A stretch of DNA of 55,750 bases from Coriobacteriaceae bacterium AF45-21 (GCA_027682925.1 JAQCYU010000015.1:1-55750), one strand, 5' to 3'. Shown: positions 25,236 through 34,933, numbered from the stretch's first letter. The notes: generated by a model from the sequence alone, not told the origin. Program-made: numbers and translations.

Positions 25236-25634
25236 ATGAACCTTACAGACCCGATCGCAGATATGCTTACGCGCATCCGTAACGCTAACTCTGTGAACAA
25301 GGCCACGGTCTCCATGCCGAGCAGCAAGAAGCTCGTCGAGATCGCTCGTGTTCTGCACGAGGAGGGCTACATCGAGGGCTACGATGTCGAGGACACCGTT
25401 CCCCAGAAGACTCTGCACATCACGCTTAAGTATGGTCCCAAGAAGGCTAAGGTCATCAACGGCATCCGCCGCATTTCCAAGCCGGGCCTGCGTAAGTACA
25501 CCGGCGTTGCCGACATGCCCCGCGTCCGCGGTGGCCTTGGTACCGCCATCATTTCCACCAGCCATGGCGTCATGACCGACCGCGATGCTCGCAAGCACAA
25601 CGTCGGCGGCGAGATCATCGCTTACGTCTGGTAA
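25236..25634 (+). CDS. rpsH: 30S ribosomal protein S8
   Basis: Ribosomal protein S8, a primary 16S rRNA binder and, in some bacteria, repressor of this operon; 132 residues. It begins [18 protein letters not shown]. The C-terminal [20 protein letters not shown] with final YVW is diagnostic. Good AAGGAG site upstream of the ATG. Confidence 0.97.
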   Translation: MNLTDPIADMLTRIRNANSVNKATVSMPSSKKLVEIARVLHEEGYIEGYDVEDTVPQKTLHITLKYGPKKAKVINGIRRISKPGLRKYTGVADMPRVRGGLGTAIISTSHGVMTDRDARKHNVGGEIIAYVW

Positions 25635-25667
25635 TTCGCTCGGTAGGTAGAAGGAAAGGAGATCACC

Positions 25668-26204
25668 GTGTCTCGTATCGGTAATAAGCCTGTCCAGATT
25701 CCCGCCGGAGTCGAAGTGGCAGTCAACGGCAACAACGTTGTCGTCAAGGGCCCCAAGGGCCAGCTCGAGCTCGATGTCTTTGAGAAGCTCGCTATCAACG
25801 TCGAGGACAACGTCCTCACCGTTTCCCGTCCCGACGACGAGCGTGAGACCCGTGCCCGCCACGGCCTCACCCGCGCCCTCATCCACAACATGGTTGTTGG
25901 CGTTTCCGAGGGCTTCGAGAAGAAGCTCGAGCTCGCCGGCGTCGGTTACCGCGTGCAGCAGAAGGGCAAGAACCTCGAGTTCTCCCTGGGCTTCTCGCAC
26001 CCCGTGATCGTCGAGGCTCCCGAGGGCATCACCTTCGAGGTTCCCGACAACACCCACGTGAACGTCAAGGGTATCAACAAGCAGCAGGTCGGTCAGATCG
26101 CCGCTGAGATCCGCGGCCATCGTCCTCCCGAGCCTTACAAGGGCAAGGGTATCCACTACGTTGGCGAGCACATCCGCCGCAAGCTGGGTAAGGCCGCCAA
26201 GTAG
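25668..26204 (+). CDS. rplF: 50S ribosomal protein L6
   Basis: Ribosomal protein L6 at the base of the L7/L12 stalk; 178 residues. Opens [17 protein letters not shown] (GTG start at 25668 after AAAGGAG). The repeat fold and the C-terminal signature [20 protein letters not shown] are present. Intact and in conserved order after S8. Confidence 0.97.
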   Translation: MSRIGNKPVQIPAGVEVAVNGNNVVVKGPKGQLELDVFEKLAINVEDNVLTVSRPDDERETRARHGLTRALIHNMVVGVSEGFEKKLELAGVGYRVQQKGKNLEFSLGFSHPVIVEAPEGITFEVPDNTHVNVKGINKQQVGQIAAEIRGHRPPEPYKGKGIHYVGEHIRRKLGKAAK

Positions 26205-26279
26205 TCGTAACCGACTCACTCGCATAAGACCAGCACCCCGTCAGGTGCTGGCAAGATCAACCTTTTTAGGAGTTTACGT

Positions 26280-26648
26280 ATGAACAAGCATAAGGCGAAG
26301 CTGGAAGGCCTCAAGCGTCGTCAGCGTCGTGTTCGCGGCAAGGTCTCGGGTACCTCCGAGCGTCCGCGTCTTCGCGTGACCCGTACTAACGCCAACATCT
26401 ATGCCCAGATCATCGACGACAGCAAGGGCTCCAGCCTGACGCTCGTCTCTGCCTCGACCCTCGAGGCCGAGTTCAAGGGCACCCACACCTCGAACAAGGA
26501 GGCTGCGGAGAAGGTCGGTCAGCTCGTCGGCAAGCGCGCCATCGAGGCCGGCATCACCAAGGTCGCCTTCGATCGCGGTGGCCGTATCTACCATGGCCGC
26601 GTCAAGGCCCTCGCCGACGGTGCTCGTGCCGCCGGTCTCGAGTTCTAG
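26280..26648 (+). CDS. rplR: 50S ribosomal protein L18
   Basis: Ribosomal protein L18, 122 residues, which binds 5S rRNA together with L5. N-terminal basic tail ([19 protein letters not shown]), then [10 protein letters not shown] and the C-terminal [23 protein letters not shown] start after TTTAGGAGT. Intact; S5 follows 14 bases later. Confidence 0.97.
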   Translation: MNKHKAKLEGLKRRQRRVRGKVSGTSERPRLRVTRTNANIYAQIIDDSKGSSLTLVSASTLEAEFKGTHTSNKEAAEKVGQLVGKRAIEAGITKVAFDRGGRIYHGRVKALADGARAAGLEF

Positions 26649-26662
26649 GAGGTATGTAGCAC

Positions 26663-27187
26663 ATGGCTCGTAATCAGAAGCAGCAGCGCGAGGCCTCCGA
26701 GTTCGAGGAGCGCGTCGTTTACATCAACCGCGTGTCGAAGACCGTCAAGGGTGGTCGTCGCATGAGCCTCGTCGCTCTCGTCGTCGTTGGCGACGGCAAG
26801 GGTAACGTCGGCGTTGGCATGGGCAAGTCCGCTGAGGTGCCCCTGGCCATCTCCAAGGCGTCTCTCGATGCCAAGAAGAACATGTTCCACGTGCCGGTGA
26901 CCGAGCAGGGCACCATCCCGCACGAGGTTCTCGGCCACTTTGGTGCCGGCCGCATCATCATCAAGCCCGCTGTCGAGGGTACCGGCGTTATCGCCGGCGG
27001 CGCTGTGCGTCCCCTCTTTGAGCTTGCTGGCATCAAGAACGTCCTGTCCAAGTCCCTCGGTACCGACAACGGCCTCAACATCATCAAGGCTGCCGTCGAG
27101 GGCCTCAAGGAGCTCTCCAGCCCTGAGGACGTCGCGGCTCGCCGTGGCCTGACGGTCTCCGAGATGTTCGTCGGTAAGGAGAACTAA
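26663..27187 (+). CDS. rpsE: 30S ribosomal protein S5
   Basis: Ribosomal protein S5, involved in decoding accuracy; 174 residues. The signature stretches [38 protein letters not shown] and [19 protein letters not shown] are clear. ATG at 26663 with GGAGGT upstream. L30 follows after two bases. Confidence 0.97.
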   Translation: MARNQKQQREASEFEERVVYINRVSKTVKGGRRMSLVALVVVGDGKGNVGVGMGKSAEVPLAISKASLDAKKNMFHVPVTEQGTIPHEVLGHFGAGRIIIKPAVEGTGVIAGGAVRPLFELAGIKNVLSKSLGTDNGLNIIKAAVEGLKELSSPEDVAARRGLTVSEMFVGKEN

Positions 27188-27189
27188 GC

Positions 27190-27372
27190 ATGGCTGACAC
27201 CATCAAGATCAAGCAGGTCCGCAGCACCAACGGTTGCAAGCAGGACCAGGTCCGTACTGTCCGTGCCCTCGGTCTCCACAGGATCCGCGAGGTTCGCGAG
27301 ATTGCTGACAACGAGTCCGTCCGCGGCATGATCTTCAAGGTCAAGCACCTTGTCGAGATTGTAGAGGAGTAG
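27190..27372 (+). CDS. rpmD: 50S ribosomal protein L30
   Basis: Ribosomal protein L30, 60 residues. TIKIKQVRSTNGCKQDQ and LGLHRIREVREIADNESVRG are diagnostic; the C-terminus VKHLVEIVEE is typical. It starts two bases after rpsE and is translationally coupled to L15, which begins three bases after its stop. Confidence 0.96.
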   Translation: MADTIKIKQVRSTNGCKQDQVRTVRALGLHRIREVREIADNESVRGMIFKVKHLVEIVEE

Positions 27373-27375
27373 CAA

Positions 27376-27824
27376 ATGCAGCTTCACGATCTTACTCCCG
27401 CGCCCGGTTCCACCAAGAACCGCAAGCGCGTCGGCCGTGGCAATTCTTCGGGTCACGGCACCACTTCTGGCCGCGGTCAGAAGGGCCAGGTTCCCGCTCT
27501 GGCGGCACCAAGGGTGCCGGCTTCGAGGGTGGCCAGACTCCGCTGGCTATGCGCCTGCCCAAGCTTCCGGGCTTCCGCAACCCCCGTCGTATCGAGTACA
27601 CCGCTGTTAACGTTGAGCGTCTCGAGCGTAAGTTCGAGGATGGCGCTGTGATCGACGGTGCCGCTCTTAAGGCCGCTCGCATCACCAAGAGCGAGTTCGA
27701 GCCCGTCAAGGTGCTCGGCAATGGTGAGCTCACCAAGAAGTTCACGGTCAAGGTCGACAAGGTCAGCGCTTCTGCGCAGGCCAAGATCGAGGCCGCCGGC
27801 GGAAAGGTCGAGCTGCCGTGCTAA
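27376..27824 (+). CDS. rplO: 50S ribosomal protein L15 (one frame break)
   Basis: Ribosomal protein L15, about 149 residues when repaired. The N-terminus [20 protein letters not shown] is typical. Near 27489-27490, GGCCAGGTTCC lacks one G. Restoring GGG gives [20 protein letters not shown] followed by [11 protein letters not shown] in the next frame, ending at TAA 27822-27824. Because L15 is single copy and important for growth, a real null mutation is unlikely, which points to a sequence error. The stop overlaps the secY start by seven bases. Confidence 0.93.
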
Positions 27825-29104
27825 ATGGTCTTAAGAATGCTTTCCGCATCAAAGAATTGCGCGAAAAGATTCTTTTTACCATAGCTATGCTCGTCGTGTA
27901 CCGCATTGGTGCGCACGTTCCTGTGCCCGGCATTCCCTTCCAGGGGATGCTGGGCCTTTTCTCGACCGATAACAATTCGGTCGCCGCAGGTGCTATGGCC
28001 CTCCTGAATCTTTTCTCTGGCGGCGCGTTGAGCTATGTTTCGGTGTTTTCGCTGGGCATCATGCCTTACATCACCAGCTCGATCATCCTCCAGATGCTCC
28101 AGGCCGTTGTGCCTTCCCTGCATGAGCTTGCCCGCGAGGGCGAGGTCGGTCAGACCAAGATTACGCAGTATTCGCGTTACCTCACCCTGGCTCTGGCAAT
28201 CCTCAACTCCGTGGGTTACCTCTTCCTCTTTAAGAGCTTCGGCATCAGCTTTAACGGCGCCGGCGCTCCCGAGATCATCTTCGACCTCATGATCGTCGGC
28301 ACGCTCACCGCGGGCGCCATGTTGATCATGTGGATTGGTGAGCTCATCACCCAGCGCGGTATCGGCAATGGCATGTCGCTGATCATCTTTGCGAACATCA
28401 TGGCCGGTCTGCCGCAGGCGATCTTCTCCAGCACCGAGGGCAATGCCGGTGGCATCATCACCATGGTGATCATCTGCGCCATCATCCTGCTGGTTATCCC
28501 GCTGATTGTTTTCCTTGAGCGCGGCCAGCGCCGCATCCCGGTCTCCTACGCCAAACGCGTCGTTGGCCGTCGCATGATGGGTGGCCAGACCACCTACCTG
28601 CCCATCAAGGTCAACACCGCGGGTGTCGTGCCGATCATCTTCGCTTCGGCGTTGCTGTACTTCCCGGCTCAGATTGCCGTGTTCTTCCCCGGCATCGGCT
28701 GGATTCAGGCAGTTGCCTCTGCGCTTTCGACCGGTTGGCTCAACTGGGTGCTTAATGTTGTCCTCATCGTGTTCTTCGCGTACTTCTACACCTCCATGGT
28801 GTTCAACCCCGATGACACGGCCGACAACCTTAAGAAGCAGGGCGGCTTTATTCCGGGCGTCCGTCCGGGTAGGGCTACCGCGGCCTACATCAAGAACGCG
28901 CTCAACAAGATCACGCTTCCCAGCGCTGTCTTTTTGGCGCTCATCGCCATCGTGCCTTCGATCATCTTCTCCTTCACGGGTAACCATCTGATCCAGGCAT
29001 TTGGCGGCACGTCCATCCTCATCATGGTCGGCGTCGTGCTCGACACGGTCGATAAGCTCGAAGGCCAGATCAAGATGTATGATTACGATGGATTCTTTAA
29101 ATAG
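27818..29104 (+). CDS. secY: Protein translocase subunit SecY
   Basis: Core channel of the Sec translocon, 428 residues with ten expected membrane segments. VVYRIGAHVPVPGI, MPYITSSIILQMLQ, QRGIGNGMSLIIFANI, ERGQRRIPVSYAKRVVGRRM and the C-terminal region before KMYDYDGFFK are characteristic. The start is GTG 27818, overlapping the rplO stop, which implies translational coupling. Intact. Confidence 0.97.
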   Translation: MLNGLKNAFRIKELREKILFTIAMLVVYRIGAHVPVPGIPFQGMLGLFSTDNNSVAAGAMALLNLFSGGALSYVSVFSLGIMPYITSSIILQMLQAVVPSLHELAREGEVGQTKITQYSRYLTLALAILNSVGYLFLFKSFGISFNGAGAPEIIFDLMIVGTLTAGAMLIMWIGELITQRGIGNGMSLIIFANIMAGLPQAIFSSTEGNAGGIITMVIICAIILLVIPLIVFLERGQRRIPVSYAKRVVGRRMMGGQTTYLPIKVNTAGVVPIIFASALLYFPAQIAVFFPGIGWIQAVASALSTGWLNWVLNVVLIVFFAYFYTSMVFNPDDTADNLKKQGGFIPGVRPGRATAAYIKNALNKITLPSAVFLALIAIVPSIIFSFTGNHLIQAFGGTSILIMVGVVLDTVDKLEGQIKMYDYDGFFK

Positions 29105-29122
29105 GCTAGAGGAGGATTGCTC

Positions 29123-29749
29123 ATGAACCTCGTATTGCTCGGAGCTCCGGGTGCCGGTAAGGGCACCGTCGCACAGGAGCTCGTCGCCGAGTTTGGCGTC
29201 GCTCACATTTCCACGGGCGACCTGCTGCGTGCTGCCGTCAAGGGTGGCACCGAGCTTGGTATTCAGGCTAAGAAGTACATGGACGCTGGCGAGCTCGTTC
29301 CCGACCAGCTCGTGATCGACCTTGTCAAGGAGCGCCTTGCTGCCGATGACGCCCAGCAGGGCTTCATCCTCGACGGCTTCCCGCGCAACACCGCCCAGGC
29401 TGTGACGCTCGATTCCGAGCTCTCCGCCATGGGTCGCGAGATCGACTGCGCCCTTCTGGTCGACGTGGCCCCCGAGGTCATCATCGATCGTCTGTCTTCG
29501 CGTCGCACCTGCCGCGCCTGCGGTTACACCGGCACCGCTGCCGATGCTACCTGCCCCAAGTGCGCCGGCGAGATGTATCAGCGCGACGACGACAAGCCCG
29601 AGACCATCAAGAACCGTCTCGACGTCTACGAGAAGTCCACGAGCCCGCTCGTCGACTACTATCGTGGCCAGGGTCTGCTCAAGTCGGTCAACGGTGACCA
29701 GGCTCGCGAGACCGTGTACGGGGATGTCAAAGAGGCTCTCGGTCTATGA
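29123..29749 (+). CDS. adk: Adenylate kinase
   Basis: Interconverts ATP + AMP and 2 ADP; 208 residues. P-loop GAPGAGKGT at 7-15, FILDGFPRN, and a LID domain with a zinc-binding set CRAC and CPKC, the Gram-positive/actinobacterial zinc type. I start at ATG 29123 because GGAGG lies eight bases before it; an earlier in-frame start at 29117 is less likely. The stop overlaps the map start (ATGA). Confidence 0.97.
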   Translation: MNLVLLGAPGAGKGTVAQELVAEFGVAHISTGDLLRAAVKGGTELGIQAKKYMDAGELVPDQLVIDLVKERLAADDAQQGFILDGFPRNTAQAVTLDSELSAMGREIDCALLVDVAPEVIIDRLSSRRTCRACGYTGTAADATCPKCAGEMYQRDDDKPETIKNRLDVYEKSTSPLVDYYRGQGLLKSVNGDQARETVYGDVKEALGL

Positions 29750-30534
29750 TCAAGATTAAGTCTGCAACGCAAATCGAGCAGATGAAGAAGGCAGGAGCGC
29801 TATCTAAGATGGCGCTCCGCCACGTTGGAGCCATGGTGCGCCCTGGTGTTTCGACCTTTGAGCTCGATCAGCTCGCGGAGCAGATTATCCGTATGCATGG
29901 CGGCACCCCGGCCTTTAAAGGTTACGGCGGGTTCCCCGGTACCATTTGCGCATCGATTAACGATGCCGTGGTCCACGGTATTCCCAACCCCGACATGATC
30001 CTGCGCGATGGCGATATCATCTCCATCGATACGGGAGCCGTTGTCGACGGTTGGGTTGGCGATAACGCTTGGACGTTTTTCGTCGGCACCCCTACGCCCG
30101 AGGCCAAGGCCCTGTGCGAGGTCACGCGCGATTGCCTTAAGGCTGCCATCGAGCAGGCTATTCCCGGTAACCATATCGGGGACGTCGGTTATGCCGTTCA
30201 GTCTCTCGCCGAGTCTCACGGTTACGGCGTGCTTCGCGACTATGTGGGCCATGGCATTGGCCGTGTGATGCACGAGGACCCCAACGTTCCTAACTATGGA
30301 AAGAAGGGGAGAGGCGTTCGCCTCCAGGCCGGCATGGTCATTGCCATCGAGCCGATGGTTACGATGGGCTCCAACCATGTGAGCACGGGCTCCGACGGTT
30401 GGATCGTCACGACCAACGACCACCTGCCCGCCGCGCACTACGAGAACACCGTCGCCATTACCAATGACGGCCCGGTGATTCTCACCACGGATGCCCAGGG
30501 TGCTTGGTGTTCGCTCCAAGGCGGAGAAATGTAA
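29746..30534 (+). CDS. map: Methionine aminopeptidase, type I
   Basis: Removes the initiator methionine from new proteins; 262 residues. Metal ligands are visible: IISIDTGAVVDG and VGDNAWTF (two Asp), YVGHGIGRVMHEDPNVPN (His) and VIAIEPMV (Glu), with the final Glu in the YENTVAIT region. Overlaps adk by four bases. The last gene of the first ribosomal transcript; infA has its own promoter downstream. Confidence 0.97.
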   Translation: MIKIKSATQIEQMKKAGALSKMALRHVGAMVRPGVSTFELDQLAEQIIRMHGGTPAFKGYGGFPGTICASINDAVVHGIPNPDMILRDGDIISIDTGAVVDGWVGDNAWTFFVGTPTPEAKALCEVTRDCLKAAIEQAIPGNHIGDVGYAVQSLAESHGYGVLRDYVGHGIGRVMHEDPNVPNYGKKGRGVRLQAGMVIAIEPMVTMGSNHVSTGSDGWIVTTNDHLPAAHYENTVAITNDGPVILTTDAQGAWCSLQGGEM

Positions 30535-30570
30535 CAAGTTCCACTTAGTTGTGGAGCCATTACGAAGTTA

Positions 30571-30599
30571 TTACGATGCGTGCATACGTGTTGTAGAAT
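30571..30599 (+). promoter_or_regulatory. Sigma-70-type promoter for infA operon
   Basis: TTACGA (30571-30576), a 17-base spacer and TAGAAT (30594-30599), 40 bases before the infA start. It separates infA-rplQ from the secY-adk-map transcript. Confidence 0.6.
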
Positions 30600-30638
30600 A
30601 CTCAATCGCTGTCGTTTTCTAGAGAAAGATGATTGCTT

Positions 30639-30857
30639 GTGAAGAAGGAAGACGCAATTGAGCTCGAGGGTACGGTAAAGGAACCGTTGCCCAATGCCAT
30701 GTTTAAGGTTGAGCTCGAGAACGGTCATTCGGTTCTGTGCAACATTTCTGGCAAGATCCGAATGAATTACATCCGTATTCTCCCCGGTGACAGGGTTGTC
30801 GTGGAGCTTTCCCCGTACGACCTGACCCGCGGCCGCATCACCTATCGCTACAAATAG
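30639..30857 (+). CDS. infA: Translation initiation factor IF-1
   Basis: IF-1, an OB-fold protein of 72 residues from the GTG at 30639. [47 protein letters not shown] and RGRITYRYK are diagnostic. A TTG at 30633 would add two residues; the 72-residue form aligns with the usual N-terminus. The AGAAAGA site is 12 bases before the GTG and 6 before the TTG, so the start is not settled. Confidence 0.95.
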   Translation: MKKEDAIELEGTVKEPLPNAMFKVELENGHSVLCNISGKIRMNYIRILPGDRVVVELSPYDLTRGRITYRYK

Positions 30858-31007
30858 CGGCACGCATACACGCACTCCATTTCCGACTGCAGGCTTAGCT
30901 CAACCTACGGTCGGATTGTGTGTGAAGACCAGCCATAGTTTTAAACGCCTGCGGCTGGGCGAGTAGATAGTAGGGAAGTAGTTTGAGCGCTACCGAAAGG
31001 AAGAACG

Positions 31008-31121
31008 ATGAAGGTACGTCCTTCGGTCAAGAAGATGTGCGATAAGTGCAAAATCATTAGGCGCCATGGCAAGGTCCTCGTCATTTGCGAGAACCCCCGT
31101 CATAAGCAGCGTCAGGGTTAA
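31008..31121 (+). CDS. rpmJ: 50S ribosomal protein L36
   Basis: A 37-residue L36: [19 protein letters not shown], then [18 protein letters not shown]. The zinc ligands are CDKC, the Cys of ICEN and the following His. ATG preceded by GAAAGGAAG. The 150 bases between infA and this gene contain a pairable element (TCCGAC / GTCGGA near 30880-30915), possibly a leader structure. Confidence 0.96.
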   Translation: MKVRPSVKKMCDKCKIIRRHGKVLVICENPRHKQRQG

Positions 31122-31135
31122 GAGAGGAGACTACG

Positions 31136-31510
31136 TTGGCCCGTATTAATGGTGTCGACCTCCCGCGTGAGAAGCGCGTTGAGATCGGTCTGACCTACAT
31201 TTACGGCATCGGCCGCACCACTGCGACGAAGATCTGCGTCGAGTGCAACGTTAACGTGGATACGCGCGTTAAGGACCTCACCGAGGATGAGGTTAACGCC
31301 ATCCGTGATTATATCGATAAGAACCAGATCATGGTTGAGGGCGACCTCCGCCGTGAGCGCAACCAGAACGTCAAGCGCCTTATGGACATCGGCTGCAACC
31401 GCGGCCTTCGTCACCGCAAGGGCCTCCCGGTCCGCGGCCAGCGCACCCACACTAACGCTCGTACCCGCAAGGGCCCGAAGCGTCAGATCGGTGCTAAGAA
31501 GAAGAAATAA
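31136..31510 (+). CDS. rpsM: 30S ribosomal protein S13
   Basis: Ribosomal protein S13 at the subunit interface; 124 residues. Opens [20 protein letters not shown], has YGIGRTTA and the C-terminal [23 protein letters not shown] start at 31136 after GAGAGGAGA. Intact and in conserved order L36-S13-S11. Confidence 0.97.
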   Translation: MARINGVDLPREKRVEIGLTYIYGIGRTTATKICVECNVNVDTRVKDLTEDEVNAIRDYIDKNQIMVEGDLRRERNQNVKRLMDIGCNRGLRHRKGLPVRGQRTHTNARTRKGPKRQIGAKKKK

Positions 31511-31524
31511 GGAGCGCTAGATAG

Positions 31525-31928
31525 ATGGCTACTGCTAAGAAGAACGTTCGCGCTGCCCGTCTGAAGCGCGCGGACCGTAAGAACATTTCCGTGGGCCAGG
31601 CTCACATTCGTTCTACGTTCAACAACACGATCGTTTCGATCACCGATCCCCAGGCAACGTCATTTCCTGGAAGTCGGCTGGCCAGGTGGGCTTCAAGGGC
31701 TCCCGTAAGTCCACGCCGTTCGCTGCCCAGATGGCTGCCGAGGCTGCTGCCAAGCAGGCCATGGAGCACGGTATGAAGAAGGTTTCCGTCTTCGTCAAGG
31801 GCCCCGGCTCCGGTCGTGAGACCGCCATTCGCTCCCTCCAGGCTGCTGGCCTCGAGGTCTCGAGCATCCAGGACAAGACCCCCATTCCGCACAACGGCTG
31901 CCGCCCCAAGAAGCGTCGCCGCGTGTAA
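31525..31928 (+). CDS. rpsK: 30S ribosomal protein S11 (one frame break)
   Basis: Ribosomal protein S11, about 134 residues when repaired. [17 protein letters not shown] is in the first frame. Near 31653, CCCAGGCAACG lacks one G. Restored, it reads [20 protein letters not shown] and continues in the second frame through [15 protein letters not shown] and [15 protein letters not shown] to TAA at 31926-31928. S11 is essential, so the break is almost surely a sequence error. Confidence 0.94.
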
Positions 31929-31947
31929 CTGAAAGGATCGTATCAAT

Positions 31948-32544
31948 ATGGCAATCGACAGGACTCCTGTTCTTAAGCGCTGCCGTCAGCTCGGGATCGA
32001 TCCCGCTGAGCTCGGTTACAGCAGCAAGAAGGAATCTATCCGTCAGCCCAAGCGCCGTCGCAAGGAATCTGAGTACGGCATGCAGCTGCGCGAGAAGCAG
32101 AAGGTCAAGTTCATCTATGGCGTTCTGGAGAAGCAGTTCCACGGCTACTTCAACAAGGCCCGTAAGATGAACGGCGTCACCGGTGAGAACCTCATGATCA
32201 TCCTTGAGTCTCGCCTTGACAACGTCGTCTTCCGTCTTGGCTTCGCCCGCACCCGCAAAGAGGCTCGTCAGTCCGTCCGTCACGGTCACTTCACCGTGAA
32301 CGGCAAGCGCGTGGATATTCCGTCCTACCGCGTCAAGGCCGGCGACGTCGTCGCTGTCGGCGAGAAGTTCCGTGACCTCCTCCCCATCAAGGAGGCCCTG
32401 ATTTCCTCCGAGCGCTTTGAGGTTCCTGGCTGGCTCGAGGTCGATATCGAGAAGCTGTCTGGTAACGTGCTCGCTCTGCCGACGCGTGAGCAGATCAGCG
32501 GTGATATCAACGAGCAGCTCATCGTCGAGCTCTACTCTAAGTAG
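31948..32544 (+). CDS. rpsD: 30S ribosomal protein S4
   Basis: Ribosomal protein S4, 198 residues, a 16S rRNA binder and, in many bacteria, feedback regulator of this operon. LKRCRQLGIDPAELGY, KQKVKFIYGVLEKQFHGYF and the S4 RNA-binding domain (LDNVVFRLGFARTRKEARQ, GHFTVNGKRVDIPSYRV) are clear. No zinc-type cysteine cluster is seen in the N-terminus. Intact. Confidence 0.97.
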   Translation: MAIDRTPVLKRCRQLGIDPAELGYSSKKESIRQPKRRRKESEYGMQLREKQKVKFIYGVLEKQFHGYFNKARKMNGVTGENLMIILESRLDNVVFRLGFARTRKEARQSVRHGHFTVNGKRVDIPSYRVKAGDVVAVGEKFRDLLPIKEALISSERFEVPGWLEVDIEKLSGNVLALPTREQISGDINEQLIVELYSK

Positions 32545-32576
32545 TCCATCCGGGCTGCTGAGGCTGGAGGTAATAC

Positions 32577-33518
32577 ATGTCAGAATTCATTAGGCCTCAG
32601 GTTCAGGTCGAAGAGATCAACGAGACGTCTGCTCGTGTCTCCGTCGAGCCGCTCGAGCGTGGCTACGGCGATACGCTGGGTAACTCCCTCCGTCGCGTAC
32701 TTCTGTCCTCGCTCGAGGGTGCCGCCGTCGAGGCTATTCAGATCGATGGTGCGCAGCACGAGTTCATGACCATCCCTAACATGGTCGAGGATGTCACCGA
32801 CATCGTCCTGAATGTCAAGGGTCTTGTCTTCAGGGCTCTCGGCACGACCGACGAGGCGACCGCCACCATCTCGGTTGACGGCCCCTGCGAGGTCACCGGT
32901 GCGGACTTCTTTATTCCGTCCGAGTTTGAGCTGGTCAACCCCGAGCAGCACATCGCTACGCTCACCGAGGGTGGCCATCTCACCATGAGCATGCGCATCG
33001 GCTATGGCCGCGGCTATGTCTCTGGCGAGGCTAACAAGCGCGACAACGATCCCATCGGTGTGATCCACGTCGACTCGCTGTACTCGCCGGTGTCCCGTTG
33101 CGCCAAGCTCGTTGAGGCTTGCCGTGTCGGTCAGCACACCGACTACGACCGCCTTGTCCTCGAGATCGAGACCAACGGCTCCATCGCTCCGCGCGACGCC
33201 GTGGTCCAGGCTGCCAATATCATCAACCAGCATATGGCTGCCTTTATGAACCTTGCCGAGACCCCCGAGGTCGAGGAGGAGGCTTCGATTTTCGCTCCCG
33301 AGGTCACCAACGACAACGCCGAGCTGGACAAGCAGATCGAGGATCTGGACCTTTCCGTCCGTTCCTACAACTGCCTTAAGCGCGCCAGCATTCACTCGGT
33401 CCGTCAGCTCGTTGAGTTCTCGGAGAACGATCTGCTTAACATCCGTAACTTCGGTGTTAAGTCGATCGAGGAAGTGAAGGACAAGCTTGAGTCCATGGGC
33501 CTGAGCCTGAAGGCTTAA
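32577..33518 (+). CDS. rpoA: RNA polymerase alpha subunit
   Basis: Alpha subunit of RNA polymerase, 313 residues. The N-terminal assembly domain includes PLERGYGDTLGNSLRRVLLS and EFMTIPNMVEDVTDIVLN. The C-terminal domain (about 240-313) has LDLSVRSYNCLKRASIHSVR and LLNIRNFGVKSIEEVKDKL, which contact UP elements and activators. The linker is acidic (TPEVEEEASIFAPEV). ATG with GGAGG upstream. Intact. Confidence 0.98.
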   Translation: MSEFIRPQVQVEEINETSARVSVEPLERGYGDTLGNSLRRVLLSSLEGAAVEAIQIDGAQHEFMTIPNMVEDVTDIVLNVKGLVFRALGTTDEATATISVDGPCEVTGADFFIPSEFELVNPEQHIATLTEGGHLTMSMRIGYGRGYVSGEANKRDNDPIGVIHVDSLYSPVSRCAKLVEACRVGQHTDYDRLVLEIETNGSIAPRDAVVQAANIINQHMAAFMNLAETPEVEEEASIFAPEVTNDNAELDKQIEDLDLSVRSYNCLKRASIHSVRQLVEFSENDLLNIRNFGVKSIEEVKDKLESMGLSLKA

Positions 33519-33548
33519 TGCTTCGCATATTTGAGGAGAAACTAGACC

Positions 33549-34016
33549 ATGCGTCACAACGTTAAGAAGGGCCTGAAGCTCGGCACCGATGCGAGCCACA
33601 CCAAGGCCATGAAGAAGAGCCTGGCCAAGGCCCTCTTCGAGAACGACCGCATCAAGACCACCGAGACCCGCGCTAAGGCGCTGCGTTCGGTCGTCGACCC
33701 GATCATCACCTGGGCCAAGAAGGGCGACCTGCACTCTCGTCGTCTGGCCATCGCCAAGCTCGGCGATAAGCAGCTCGTTGCCGAGATCTTCGACAAGGCT
33801 GCCCAGGGCATGTGGCAGGACCGCAACGGCGGTTACACCCGCATCATGAAGCTCGGCAACCGTAAGGGCGACAACGCTCCTATCGTTATCATGGAGCTCG
33901 TCACCGAGCCTTGCACGCCTAAGGCCAAGAAGGCTGCTCCGGCCCCCAAGAAGGCCGCTGCTCCCAAGAAGGCCGAGGCCGTCGAGGAGGCTCCTGCTGA
34001 GGAGACCGCTGAGTAG
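33549..34016 (+). CDS. rplQ: 50S ribosomal protein L17
   Basis: Ribosomal protein L17, 155 residues. Core motifs MRHNVKKGLKLGTDASHTKA, LFENDRIKTTETRAKALR and GYTRIMKLGNRKGDNAP. The last 35 residues are a Lys/Ala/Pro/Glu-rich extension (PAPKKAAAPKKAEAVEE), common in Actinobacteria. It is the last gene of the alpha operon; a strong terminator follows 26 bases after the stop. Confidence 0.97.
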   Translation: MRHNVKKGLKLGTDASHTKAMKKSLAKALFENDRIKTTETRAKALRSVVDPIITWAKKGDLHSRRLAIAKLGDKQLVAEIFDKAAQGMWQDRNGGYTRIMKLGNRKGDNAPIVIMELVTEPCTPKAKKAAPAPKKAAAPKKAEAVEEAPAEETAE

Positions 34017-34042
34017 ACAATCCGTCTGCATAGGCTATATTC

Positions 34043-34073
34043 GAGGGGTACGTTCGCGTACCCCTCTTTTTTT
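34043..34073 (+). terminator. Terminator of the rpoA-rplQ operon
   Basis: GAGGGGTACG / CGTACCCCTC, a perfect 10-bp stem with TTCG tetraloop, followed by seven T. Confidence 0.95.
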
Positions 34074-34108
34074 GTCGCGATACCGTTGCTTGTTTGTTGG
34101 GAGCGCCC

Positions 34109-34933
34109 ATGACCGCGCCGTCTGATTTCAATTCGATTCCTGAGCTCGATGCCACGCTTGTATTCTGTGTTGCCTATGATGGCTCGTCCTATAGCGGATT
34201 TGCCGAGCAGCCGGGCCAGACGACCGTTGCGGGCGAGTTGCGCCGCGCTATCGAGACGCTGCTGCGCCGCCCGATCGATCTGACGTGTGCGGGTCGTACC
34301 GATGCCGGCGTGCATGCGGTGGCCCAGTACATTAGCGTGCCCGTAACGGACGCTGAGCTTGCTCTGACGCGCCGTAGGTGGCTGAGGGCTATGGATGCCC
34401 TCCTGCCCAAAGATATCGCCATAAACGAGGTCTACAAGGCCCGTAGGGGCTTTTCTGCCCGCTTTGACGCGCGGTCCCGTACGTATACGTACCGTATTGC
34501 CGATCGCGATGCGCGCCCCGTGCTCTCGCGCGGTGCGGTGTGGTGGCATCGCTATCCCCTCGACGTCGATGCGATGGCGGCCGCCTGCCCTGCGCTTTTG
34601 GGCGAGCAGGACTTTAAGAGCTTTTGCAAGGTTGCCTCTGCTGTGGGCAAGCCCACGCACCGCTGCGTGATGCGTGCGGAGTTTGGCCACGAGGTCGCTT
34701 TTGGCGAGGATATCCTGACGTTTACCATCGAGGGCAATGCGTTTCTGCATTCGATGGTCCGCACGATCGTGGGCACGCTTGTCGAGATTGGCATGCATCG
34801 CCGTGAACCCGAGTGGATGCGCGAGGTCATCGATGCTTGCGACCGTACCGCTGCGGGCCCCACGGCTCCTGCCTGCGGCCTTACGTTTATGGGCGTGGAT
34901 TACGATCCCGCCGAGCTTGTCGTGCTCGACTAG
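34109..34933 (+). CDS. truA: tRNA pseudouridine synthase A
   Basis: Makes pseudouridine at positions 38-40 of tRNA anticodon arms; 274 residues. The catalytic aspartate is in CAGRTDAGVHAVAQ (about residue 70). FSARFDARSRTYTYRI and the C-terminal FTIEGNAFLHSMVRTIVGTL are diagnostic. I start at ATG 34109 (MTAPSDFNSI) with GGAG nearby; an earlier TTG is possible. Often found just after rplQ, as here. Confidence 0.95.
   Translation: MTAPSDFNSIPELDATLVFCVAYDGSSYSGFAEQPGQTTVAGELRRAIETLLRRPIDLTCAGRTDAGVHAVAQYISVPVTDAELALTRRRWLRAMDALLPKDIAINEVYKARRGFSARFDARSRTYTYRIADRDARPVLSRGAVWWHRYPLDVDAMAAACPALLGEQDFKSFCKVASAVGKPTHRCVMRAEFGHEVAFGEDILTFTIEGNAFLHSMVRTIVGTLVEIGMHRREPEWMREVIDACDRTAAGPTAPACGLTFMGVDYDPAELVVLD

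Noticed and set aside
27376..31928. Programmed frameshifting in rplO and rpsK
   Set aside because: No slippery heptamer or downstream pseudoknot is evident, and the same GGG-to-GG pattern is seen in unrelated genes; sequence error explains it better.
32580..34031. 483-residue minus-strand frame opposite rpoA and rplQ
   Set aside because: Antisense shadow of two essential genes.
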